In this document: piece by piece, positions 1 through 5,289 of the stretch
Layout: each line of letters starts with the position of its first letter
Position numbering within the stretch: the first letter of the stretch is position 1
Assembly (NCBI RefSeq): GCF_000272405.2
Contig: NZ_AJZM02000138.1
Coordinates: 1 to 5,310 of the forward strand
Direction: 5' to 3'
Source: Vibrio tasmaniensis 1F-187
GTDB lineage: Bacteria; Pseudomonadota; Gammaproteobacteria; Enterobacterales; Vibrionaceae
Length of the DNA: 5,310 nucleotides
Translations under genes and position numbers: made by a program
The notes under the pieces: model-generated
Database searches by the model: none
The model's input: the letters and a program-made list of their open reading frames with translations, nothing else
What the model was told of the DNA's origin: nothing

Positions 1-1370
1 AATTTAATTACGCAACAAAGCCTGGTAGAACTGCAACTCTTTCTAGTATTCAACTTGCTTGTGAAAAAGCGAATTTGAGTTCACAGTTAGGCGAATTTAA
101 AGAAGATGCTAGAAGAGGTGTTTCTAAATTGCTTACAGCTTTCTATTTTAGAGAAAGCGAACAGCACGTGAGTAATGAAAATACATTTGAATTTACACAT
201 AAAAGCTTTGGTGAATACTTAATCGGAAGAAAGATCGCTAGGAAGTTTACTCAAATTCACAAGCACCTTCAGTCATACTATCAAGATCCGACGAGTTTCC
301 CTTTTAATGAAGAAGCTGCATTGACAAGTTGGTTAGAATTATGTGGCCCAGCGAAAGTCGATCGGTACATATTTGATTTTTTAGTAAATGAAATTCGAGA
401 CCATAAAGATTTCAAACCTGAATGGCAGAAAACCGCTCAGCAACTAATAAAGCGAAGTATTACTCAAAATTGGCCAATTGAAAAAATACTTGGTTTGAAC
501 TTTCATGAAATGAAAGCTTATATACAGAATGCAAATGCCACTTTGATGAATGTGCATTTTGCATGTGCACAGAGAACAGAGAGCAGCTCAGAGTTTGAAA
601 CAGATGCAGACAATAATTTGTTAAGGGATTGGGTTGTCGCATTTTTACCACGGGTTGGAGGACATCAGAGTAGTAAAGCACTCAGTTATATGTCTTTTCC
701 GCATTGTAGTTTTCCACTAGTTAATTTTAACTTCCTCCAGATTTCAAATGTGAATTTTCATGGAGGTAACATTAGTTTTGGTTCTCATTTGCACTCAATG
801 TTCACAGGTAGTAACTTTTCGTACGCAGGGTGCTTTAATACTGCTCTACGATCTACTGTCTTTGATGACTGTAACCTCGACAACACCCATTTCCAGAATT
901 CAATGTTTAATGGAGGTAAATTCCATAACTCAACTTTAAATGAAGCATCTTTTGATAGGGCCGTATTGTATTCAGTTCGATTCAAGGTTTGCCCGGCTCT
1001 TAACGCTACCTTTGAGGCTTCATCTCTTCAAGGAGTTACATTCGATGATTGCAAGTTGATCGAAGCTGAGTTTATTGACTCTAGACAAAGCAGCGTGAAA
1101 TATATAAATTCGGATCTGTCTAAAAGTTCATTTTCAGGTTCGAGATTATCGCAGGTTATATTTTCTAATGTTGATCTATCAGGCGTGAACTTCTCTGAAT
1201 GTATTACTAATGTTGATGAAGATGAACCTACTCATGCGGAAGGTGCAGTTTTACAAGGTGTTGAATTTATAAATGTTACAATTGATGAAAAAACGCGTTT
1301 TTCTGAAGAGCAGATAGAGCTATTACCTAACGATTTGAAAGAGCAGTACCTTTCATTCCGTAAGAAGTAA
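1..1370 (+). CDS. C-terminal part of a NACHT/STAND-like NTPase with pentapeptide-repeat tail (5' partial)
   Basis: The reading frame is open from the first base (first full codon at 3) to TAA at 1368-1370, with no ATG near the left edge, so the start lies upstream of the window. The TTG at 75 is in frame but has no reason to be the start. At 186-221 it encodes FEFTHKSFGEYL, the F-x-H-x-S-F-x-E-Y-L motif typical of the winged-helix region after the NTPase module of bacterial NACHT/STAND proteins; no Walker motifs are inside the window. A helical stretch follows (about 222-690, with a WLELCGP segment). From about 700 to 1206 the protein is a run of A(N/D)LXX-like pentapeptides with F or L at the central position (DDCNL, DNTHF, QNSMF, NGGKF), which should fold as a right-handed beta-helix. 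A charged tail ends in FRKK. By analogy with bacterial NLR-like proteins, the repeat tail could be the sensor of an anti-phage or cell-suicide switch; that role is inferred. Codon use looks AT-rich compared with the exporter at 4096-5289. Confidence 0.8.
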   Translation, partial: FNYATKPGRTATLSSIQLACEKANLSSQLGEFKEDARRGVSKLLTAFYFRESEQHVSNENTFEFTHKSFGEYLIGRKIARKFTQIHKHLQSYYQDPTSFPFNEEAALTSWLELCGPAKVDRYIFDFLVNEIRDHKDFKPEWQKTAQQLIKRSITQNWPIEKILGLNFHEMKAYIQNANATLMNVHFACAQRTESSSEFETDADNNLLRDWVVAFLPRVGGHQSSKALSYMSFPHCSFPLVNFNFLQISNVNFHGGNISFGSHLHSMFTGSNFSYAGCFNTALRSTVFDDCNLDNTHFQNSMFNGGKFHNSTLNEASFDRAVLYSVRFKVCPALNATFEASSLQGVTFDDCKLIEAEFIDSRQSSVKYINSDLSKSSFSGSRLSQVIFSNVDLSGVNFSECITNVDEDEPTHAEGAVLQGVEFINVTIDEKTRFSEEQIELLPNDLKEQYLSFRKK

Positions 1371-1383
1371 GAATAATCAATAT

Positions 1384-1413
1384 CAATAGCCGGGTTTGTT
1401 CTCGGCTCTATTG
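1384..1413 (+). terminator. Hairpin just after the NACHT/pentapeptide gene, possible weak terminator
   Basis: AGCCGGG at 1388-1394 pairs with CTCGGCT at 1401-1407 (one G-U pair) around a six-base loop. After a two-base bulge, CAAT at 1384-1387 pairs with ATTG at 1410-1413. The stem begins 13 bases after the stop codon. It is followed by TGATTTG rather than a proper T run, so it may stabilise the 3' end rather than terminate efficiently. The stronger terminator at 1503-1532 lies further downstream. Confidence 0.4.
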
Positions 1414-1440
1414 TGATTTGAAGACTTTACAGCTATTACG

Positions 1441-1459
1441 CCCTTAGGTTCGATAAGGG
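1441..1459. other. Small stem-loop between the NACHT-like gene and the bidirectional terminator
   Basis: CCCTTA at 1441-1446 is the exact reverse complement of TAAGGG at 1454-1459, with a seven-base loop GGTTCGA. The stem is only six base pairs and no T run follows. A role is not evident. The rest of 1414-1500 shows no gene. Confidence 0.3.
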
Positions 1460-1502
1460 AATTTGATAGTTGTAGGGGTAAACACTCACATAGTTGAGTT
1501 CG

Positions 1503-1532
1503 CTAAAAAGGAGTCAATAGGCTCCTTTTTAG
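1503..1532. terminator. Bidirectional Rho-independent terminator between convergent genes
   Basis: CTAAAAAGGAG at 1503-1513 is the perfect reverse complement of CTCCTTTTTAG at 1522-1532. The stem can extend through a G-U and a C-G pair to a four-base AATA loop. The five As and five Ts flanking the GC-rich core give a U tract whichever strand is read. It lies 10 bases past the end of the integrase remnant on the minus strand and 133 bases past the stop of the NACHT-like gene on the plus strand, so it can end both transcripts. Confidence 0.8.
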
Positions 1533-1541
1533 TAGCTTTGT

Positions 1542-1975
1542 TCATATCTTGCGTTTATGCAATTTATGCGGAAACAGCTGGGTATAAACCTGCCACAAGG
1601 TGTTTAGGTTCTTATGACCAGTTACTGAGCAACTTCCTCAATGGTAAAGCCTTTCTCAAACAAGCGGCTTGCACCTTCACGGCGTAGGTCATGATAGCGT
1701 AGGTTGCAAGGGAAAATTAACTCTCCCCAACGAATACCACACACTTCGCTTACCCTCATACAGCTCAGGATGCTGAAGTCTAAAAGTATAGAGTAGGGGA
1801 TTTTGTTTTCTCTGCGCTGTTCGCGCTCTTCTAGTGCCTCTTTCAACAAGTCTATTTCATCGGTAGTAGGGCGTCTTGTTCGTTTCTCTGATTTACCGAT
1901 GAGCTTCATTTCATACAGGATAGGTGTTGCTTCTAAGAATGTGTTCACGTTCGCGAAAACGTTGAATAGAACTAA
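1542..1975 (-). pseudogene. Tyrosine recombinase (phage-type integrase) remnant: truncated, internally deleted and frameshifted
   Basis: The minus-strand frame from 1975 down reads as the catalytic domain of a tyrosine site-specific recombinase. Box I is MRVSEVCGIRW (catalytic Arg near 1755), and box II is RYHDLRRE (His and second Arg near 1692 and 1683). The frame stops at TAA (1624-1622) right after EEVAQ. Adding one base there gives VTGHKNLNTLWQVYTQLFP, which contains the GH box and the tyrosine nucleophile (TAT at 1586-1584), and continues to TGA at 1544-1542. Hence a single-base deletion, probably loss of one G from CAGGTAAC. Between GIRWGE and RYHDL only a few residues remain (LIFPCN, about 1703-1723); intact relatives have several tens there, including the catalytic lysine strand, so in-frame material is missing. 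The N-terminal DNA-binding domain is absent; a stop lies at 1978-1976. The gene should be inactive. It convergently faces the NACHT-like gene and marks a former mobile element. Confidence 0.85.
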
Positions 1976-2003
1976 CTACCCTAAATCTCTGAATAGCGGG
2001 TAA

Positions 2004-2033
2004 AAAAATAGCCAGCAGAGGCTGGCTATTTTT
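2004..2033 (-). terminator. Rho-independent terminator of the csp gene
   Basis: AAAAATAGCCAGC at 2004-2016 is the exact reverse complement of GCTGGCTATTTTT at 2021-2033, giving a 13-bp stem with a four-base loop (AGAG on the plus strand). Read on the minus strand, the stem ends in a run of seven Ts (2008-2002). It starts 22 bases after the csp stop codon. The symmetrical A/T flanks mean it could also stop plus-strand transcription. Confidence 0.85.
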
Positions 2034-2054
2034 AGAAAGCTTTAAAATACTAAA

Positions 2055-2264
2055 TTAAAGTACTTTGATGCTGTCAGCTTGTGGGCCTTTTTGACCTTGA
2101 GATACAGTGAACTCAACTTGTTGGCCTTCAGCAAGAGTTTTGAAACCGTCGCCTGTGATTGCAGAGAAGTGTGCAAATACGTCTGGGCCGTTTTCTTGCT
2201 CGATGAAGCCGAAGCCTTTAGTTTCGTTGAACCATTTTACTTTACCAGTAACTGTGTTAGACAT
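2055..2264 (-). CDS. CspA-family cold-shock protein (nucleic-acid chaperone)
   Basis: This is a complete 69-residue single-domain cold-shock protein, the usual size of the family. It has the [14 protein letters not shown] stretch (residues 8-21) with RNP1 KGFGFI, RNP2 VFAHF (29-33), and the ending [13 protein letters not shown] typical of bacterial Csps. The exposed aromatics W11, F18, F20, F30, H32 and F33, which stack on single-stranded nucleic acid, are all present. Such proteins bind single-stranded RNA and DNA in the cytoplasm, melt mRNA structure and can act as antiterminators. The start is supported by AGGA seven bases upstream of ATG. The gene is monocistronic, with its own terminator at 2033-2004 and a long upstream leader, as in cold-inducible csp genes. 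Which paralogue it is (cspA, cspE or other) cannot be decided from sequence alone, and cold induction is inferred. Confidence 0.95.
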   Translation of the reverse strand: MSNTVTGKVKWFNETKGFGFIEQENGPDVFAHFSAITGDGFKTLAEGQQVEFTVSQGQKGPQADSIKVL

Positions 2265-2408
2265 GATGATATCCTAAAATTAAATTTTTATTTTGAGCCA
2301 ATTGTGGCACTGATAGCGCGGAAAAGTTTATTGCTATTGCGTACAACACAACGGGGTTACTAGTAATCCAACGAAATGTTTATATACAAAGAACTTTCTT
2401 TCTAGCCG
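2265..2408 (-). promoter_or_regulatory. Probable long 5' leader of the csp mRNA
   Basis: If the promoter at 2415-2442 is used, the transcript starts near 2408 and carries about 140 untranslated bases, close to the long leaders of cspA-type mRNAs that change fold with temperature. The leader ends with AGGA seven bases before the ATG and is AT-rich near the start codon. I could not recognise the E. coli-type cold box, and no clear long hairpin stands out by eye. Thermosensing is therefore an inference from family behaviour. Confidence 0.4.
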
Positions 2409-2414
2409 AGATGA

Positions 2415-2442
2415 AGTCTAAATCAAATTAGGGGATAGTCAA
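2415..2442 (-). promoter_or_regulatory. Candidate sigma-70 promoter for the csp gene
   Basis: On the minus strand, TTGACT (2442-2437, five of six matches to the -35 consensus) is followed after 16 bases by TAGACT (2420-2415, four of six to the -10 consensus). It points towards the csp gene. An AT-rich TATATAAA run nearer the gene (about 2379-2386) is an alternative -10 but has no good -35 at the right distance. Confidence 0.4.
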
Positions 2443-2485
2443 TCGAATCCATAGTGAAAGGTTGCAGAAACTTGGGGGTAGTCAA
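2431..2485. repeat. Pair of direct 12-base boxes (TTGACTAYCCCC on the minus strand) upstream of csp
   Basis: On the plus strand GGGGATAGTCAA (2431-2442) and GGGGGTAGTCAA (2474-2485) match at 11 of 12 bases. They lie 43 bases apart, about four helical turns. The gene-proximal copy overlaps the candidate csp -35 hexamer. The distal copy has no convincing -10 partner. They could be two sites for one regulator, or the distal one a decayed promoter duplicate. Confidence 0.35.
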
Positions 2486-2619
2486 ACTTTGCATTCCTTA
2501 AATATCATGGAGTTACAGTTGTATGGTGATTTGTTGTAGTTTTTGTGAAAAAGGTGGTCGAAATTGATGACGAATTTGGAGTAATTGCACTGTTTTGGCA
2601 CATTTATTTTCCAAATTAT

Positions 2620-2660
2620 TAAGCCGCTAATTGGTGCCTGGCCCCAATTTTAACGGCTTA
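2620..2660 (-). terminator. Long imperfect palindrome downstream of the sugar dehydrogenase gene: possible terminator or REP-like unit
   Basis: TAAGCCG at 2620-2626 pairs with CGGCTTA at 2654-2660. Inside it, AATTGG at 2629-2634 pairs with CCAATT at 2644-2649 around an eight-base loop containing TGCCTGG. Read on the minus strand it lies 52 bases after the sugar dehydrogenase stop and is followed by AATAATTT, an imperfect U tract, so it may end that transcript. The inner core resembles scattered intergenic palindromes of the AATTGGGGYCAGGCACC type that I recall from many gammaproteobacterial genomes, so a REP-like element is an equal possibility. The rest of 2451-2712 shows no convincing gene. 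Confidence 0.5.
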
Positions 2661-2712
2661 TATTTATAAATCTCACGGTAAGCATCATGTGTCTATTGGA
2701 ACGAGCTTTTGA

Positions 2713-3798
2713 CTACTTTTTCAAGCGATACAGGTTGCCATTATCGGTACTGAAAAAGATGTCGCCGCTTGGTGAAGTTTCAATGTCTCTTATCCTCTCG
2801 CCTAAATCTTCTAAAATACGTTCCTCTTTAATTGTTTCACCTTGTCCATTGACTGTCACAATATTGATGTGGGTAAGTTTAAGCGCGCCGGCCAGCAGCT
2901 TTCCTTTCAACTCTGGGTATTTGTCACCTTGGTAAACAATCAAGCTGCCCGGAGCGATTGAAGGAACGTAGACTTTTTTAGGCGCTTCAATGCCATCCTT
3001 AGTTTCAGACTCGCCTACGCTAATTGGGCCCCAATACTCTTTTCCGTGTGATGTGACAGGCCACCCGTAGTTGGCACCTGCTTTAATTAGGTTGATTTCG
3101 TCACCACCTCGCGGGCCGTGTTCAATCGACCACAGCTTCTGGGTCGGGAAGTCGTAATACAAGCCTTGTGGATTACGATGGCCATAGCTCCAAATCTCAT
3201 TGAGTACCTTGCTGTTATCCGAGAACGGGTTATCGCTTGGTGTGCTTCCATCAGCATTCAATCGTAATATTGATCCGGCGTGAGTCATGGTGTCTTGGCC
3301 GTTGTCTCGATCACCACGGTCGCCGATTGAAAAATACAGGTGGCTATCATCAAAGGTGATACGGCTACCAAAGTGACGTCCGGTGTCCGTTCTGGATTTA
3401 GATACAAACACGTCTGTCCAATTGGTAACTTCATGATTGCTGTAATTAGCAGAAGCCAGTGTCGTTACGCCTTCACCATCGACGTCTTTACTGTAAGTGA
3501 CGTAGAACTTTTCGTTTTCAAAAGGGGAGAGCGCGATATCCAACAGACCACCTTGGCCTTTCGCCCAAACATTGGGCAGCCTGAACAGCGTGCTTTGCTC
3601 ACCCGTCTTTAAATCAACCTGTTTAATGACGCCAGCTTTTTCTGTTACTAGCATGGAGTTATCGTTGATATAAGCCAACCCCCAAGGGATCACGAGTCCG
3701 TCGGTGATCTTCTCTACTTGCCATGCAAAAGCAGAGGATATTGGACTCGATGCGATGAGTGCCAAAGCACAGGAAATAAGACGATGATGATTGTTCAT
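2713..3798 (-). CDS. Periplasmic PQQ-dependent aldose sugar dehydrogenase, YliI/GSDH family
   Basis: This is a complete 361-residue protein, close in length to E. coli YliI (about 370). Residues 1-25 form a Sec signal peptide (MNNHHR, a hydrophobic core, cleavage likely after SAFA), so the enzyme acts in the periplasm. The mature part is a six-bladed beta-propeller of the glucose/sorbosone dehydrogenase family. Hallmarks in order are GQGGLLDIALSP (81-92), GRHFGSR with the likely catalytic His142, the GDRGDR loop (159-164), NADGSTPSDNPF (181-192), HRNPQGL (207-213), and EHGPRGGDEINLIKAGANYGWP (226-247, quoted across 226-245 and 246-247). The family oxidises the C1 of aldose sugars to lactones with pyrroloquinoline quinone and passes electrons to the respiratory chain. 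No pqq genes are in the window, so the cofactor source is unknown. The start is supported by AAGGA five bases before ATG. It stands alone and is transcribed divergently from the exporter gene. The actual substrate is not determinable from sequence. Confidence 0.9.
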   Translation of the reverse strand: MNNHHRLISCALALIASSPISSAFAWQVEKITDGLVIPWGLAYINDNSMLVTEKAGVIKQVDLKTGEQSTLFRLPNVWAKGQGGLLDIALSPFENEKFYVTYSKDVDGEGVTTLASANYSNHEVTNWTDVFVSKSRTDTGRHFGSRITFDDSHLYFSIGDRGDRDNGQDTMTHAGSILRLNADGSTPSDNPFSDNSKVLNEIWSYGHRNPQGLYYDFPTQKLWSIEHGPRGGDEINLIKAGANYGWPVTSHGKEYWGPISVGESETKDGIEAPKKVYVPSIAPGSLIVYQGDKYPELKGKLLAGALKLTHINIVTVNGQGETIKEERILEDLGERIRDIETSPSGDIFFSTDNGNLYRLKK

Positions 3799-3904
3799 GG
3801 GAGTCCTTTGTTTTCATGACGTGGTATTAGTTTAGCTTGTGGTCGACAGGTGCAAAGGTTGGGTTACTGAAAAGTGACTATTCATTTATTTAGTTCAACC
3901 AGTG

Positions 3905-3933
3905 TTGTATGAGTAAGCAAGCTCACGTATGTT
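3905..3933 (+). promoter_or_regulatory. Candidate promoter for the leader peptide and MFS exporter
   Basis: TTGTAT (3905-3910) and TATGTT (3928-3933) are separated by 17 bases and point towards the leader reading frame. The -35 matches consensus at only three positions and the -10 at four, so the promoter would be weak or activator-dependent. Transcription would start near 3940, about 30 bases before the leader ATG. The remainder of the divergent region 3799-3970 shows no convincing long inverted repeat; a promoter for the sugar dehydrogenase must also lie here, but I see only weak matches. Confidence 0.3.
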
Positions 3934-3970
3934 TAGCCTGCCATTCTCTATTCGATTCCTTCGGAGCATA

Positions 3971-4099
3971 ATGAATACTACCCTTGCAACATCTTCGCTG
4001 TTTTCTCTGTCTGTATGTTGTCAGGTTGATACTCAAGCTATCTATTCTCAAACCACCCGATCTCAAAACAGCTGTTATATTGGATACTTTACATCATGA
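3971..4099 (+). CDS. 42-residue leader peptide overlapping the MFS exporter start (putative translational coupling)
   Basis: ATG at 3971 is preceded by GGAG (3963-3966) at four bases' spacing and opens 42 sense codons ending in TGA at 4097-4099. That stop overlaps the exporter's start codon as ATGA. The peptide begins MNTTLATSSLFSLSVCC and ends CYIGYFTS. It is rich in Ser and Thr, has three cysteines, and shows no membrane segment or known domain. The exporter start has only a weak GGA at about 4082-4084 and no good ribosome binding site, so ribosomes finishing the leader are the natural source of its initiation. An 8-bp inverted repeat (3997-4004 with 4065-4072) spans the leader. Either the peptide has its own role or, more likely, its translation controls the exporter; both ideas are inferred from the arrangement. 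Confidence 0.5.
   Translation: MNTTLATSSLFSLSVCCQVDTQAIYSQTTRSQNSCYIGYFTS
3997..4076 (+). promoter_or_regulatory. Inverted repeat across the leader, possible mRNA structure controlling the exporter
   Basis: GCTGTTTT at 3997-4004 is the exact reverse complement of AAAACAGC at 4065-4072, with 60 bases between. The downstream arm also lies in the perfect 10-bp palindrome AACAGCTGTT (4067-4076), 19 bases before the exporter ATG. The long-range stem or the local palindrome could form alternatively as a ribosome moves through the leader. The palindrome could instead be a protein-binding site. The loop is long, so stability is uncertain. Confidence 0.25.
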
Positions 4100-5289
4100 G
4101 TCGTCGATTTGACTTTAAATCGATCCTACTTGCGTGTTTGGTCATCAGCATCGGCCAACTCAGTATGGGGCTGGTATTTCCATCATTACCATGGATCGCG
4201 AAAGACTTTGATGTTTCGCTAGAGCAAGCTCAGCTTCTGGTGAGTGTCTATTTGTTAGGTTTTGGACCTTCTCAGTTTATCTATGGTCCAATTTCCGATG
4301 CTCTAGGGCGTAAGAAGGTGCTGTTAAGTGGTTTGTTGATTGCGATGCTTGGGCTATTAATGATCATCTTCTTTAGCCATTCATTTACTAGCATGGTGAT
4401 GGGACGTTTTCTGCAAGGCTTAGGAACGGGTTGTTGCGCTGTACTTGCTCGTGCTTCCACGCGGGATAGATTCAGTGGGGCAGATTTACCTTTAGCTATG
4501 TCCTACATTGCGATGGTCGCGTCTATTACACCTTTGATTGCGCCCGTAATCGGCGGCTTTATTAACTTCCATTTTGGCTGGAGCATGGTGTTCATCTCGC
4601 TACTTGGCTATGTCTCATTAGCTTGGGTGGTTTTGGCGTTCAAGTTTAAGGAAACCGTCACTCAGATCTCCGCTATTCCTTCGCCAAATAAAATGGTTTC
4701 TCAATACAAAGAGTTGCTAACTTCTCGCTATTTTATGAGTTTTGCGAGTATTGGCTGGCTTAACTTTAGTTTGATGATCACTACCGTATCAGTGATGCCA
4801 TTTATTATGCAAAACCAGATTGGCATGACGTCTGATGAATACGCTATGTGGGCGGTCATTCCTGCTTTAGGCATGCTGGGTGGAACAAGTTTATGTAACC
4901 GTATTCGCCCCATGTTGGGCAACAAGAAAACTCTGTTATGTACCCCTGTATTGCATATCTTCGCGGCGTTGTGGCTTTTCTTTTGCCCACTTGAGCCTTT
5001 GTATCTCATGCTTGGCCAGTTCTTGATGATTCTTGGCAATGGTATTGCATTGCCTTGTGCTCAGGCGTTGGTGATGTTGCCTTATAAGAAGAACGCTGGC
5101 GCTGCTGCTGCGATGTCTGGCGGCGGGCAGATGGTGGTGTCTTCAATGGTGAGTATGGGGCTAGTTCAACTAGGGCTAGGAGAAGCGTGGCATTTATCGC
5201 TTGTCATCATGTTGTTCACTATTATTACTCTGATTAATATTTTACGTGGTTTCAGTAGTCAAGAAGCGAGAGAGTCGCAGCTGAGCTAA
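4096..5289 (+). CDS. MFS multidrug exporter, Bcr/CflA/EmrD-like (DHA1 family)
   Basis: This 397-residue protein has about 12 hydrophobic segments and matches the usual length of 12-helix proton-coupled drug exporters. It acts in the inner membrane, exchanging protons for drugs or other small toxic molecules. MFS motif A is at residues 64-74 (GPISDALGRKK, with D68, G71 and R72) in the loop between helices 2 and 3. A motif-B-like RFLQGLGTG starts at R104. The antiporter motif C is represented by ITPLIAPVIGG (144-154) in helix 5. The second half has GNGIALPCAQALVMLP and an AGAAAAMSGGGQ stretch typical of the Bcr/EmrD group. The first helix (about 8-28) lacks a cleavable signal. The ATG at 4096 is the only sensible start: the frame upstream has no ATG back to a stop at 4027-4029. 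That start overlaps the stop of the 42-residue leader. Substrate is unknown; an EmrD-type assignment is the closest by style. Confidence 0.9.
   Translation: MSRRFDFKSILLACLVISIGQLSMGLVFPSLPWIAKDFDVSLEQAQLLVSVYLLGFGPSQFIYGPISDALGRKKVLLSGLLIAMLGLLMIIFFSHSFTSMVMGRFLQGLGTGCCAVLARASTRDRFSGADLPLAMSYIAMVASITPLIAPVIGGFINFHFGWSMVFISLLGYVSLAWVVLAFKFKETVTQISAIPSPNKMVSQYKELLTSRYFMSFASIGWLNFSLMITTVSVMPFIMQNQIGMTSDEYAMWAVIPALGMLGGTSLCNRIRPMLGNKKTLLCTPVLHIFAALWLFFCPLEPLYLMLGQFLMILGNGIALPCAQALVMLPYKKNAGAAAAMSGGGQMVVSSMVSMGLVQLGLGEAWHLSLVIMLFTIITLINILRGFSSQEARESQLS

Noticed and set aside
75..77. TTG at 75 as the start codon of the pentapeptide-repeat gene
   Set aside because: The same frame is open back to the window edge, the protein character continues upstream, and there is no purine-rich ribosome binding site in front of it.
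1371..1500. An integron attC site (Vibrio integron cassette) near the NACHT-like gene
   Set aside because: The hairpins here lack the core GTTRRRY-type ends and the paired R and L boxes of an attC site.
1463..1687. A 74-codon plus-strand reading frame
   Set aside because: It crosses the bidirectional terminator and runs antisense to the recognisable C-terminal boxes of the integrase; its translation resembles no protein.
2079..2363. A 94-codon plus-strand reading frame across the csp gene
   Set aside because: It is the antisense of a clear cold-shock coding region and its promoter leader.
2593..2615. A sigma-54-like TTGGCAC box
   Set aside because: TTGGCAC is followed at the right distance by TTTTCC instead of the required TTGC; the essential GC at -12 is absent and no gene follows on that strand.
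2545..2622. A 25-residue plus-strand frame starting GTG (VKKVVEIDDEFG...) ending at the palindrome
   Set aside because: The composition looks protein-like, but there is no ribosome binding site and the start is GTG; it is too short to support without conservation data.
3340..3612. A 90-codon plus-strand reading frame inside the sugar dehydrogenase
   Set aside because: It is antisense to a well-conserved enzyme with intact motifs.
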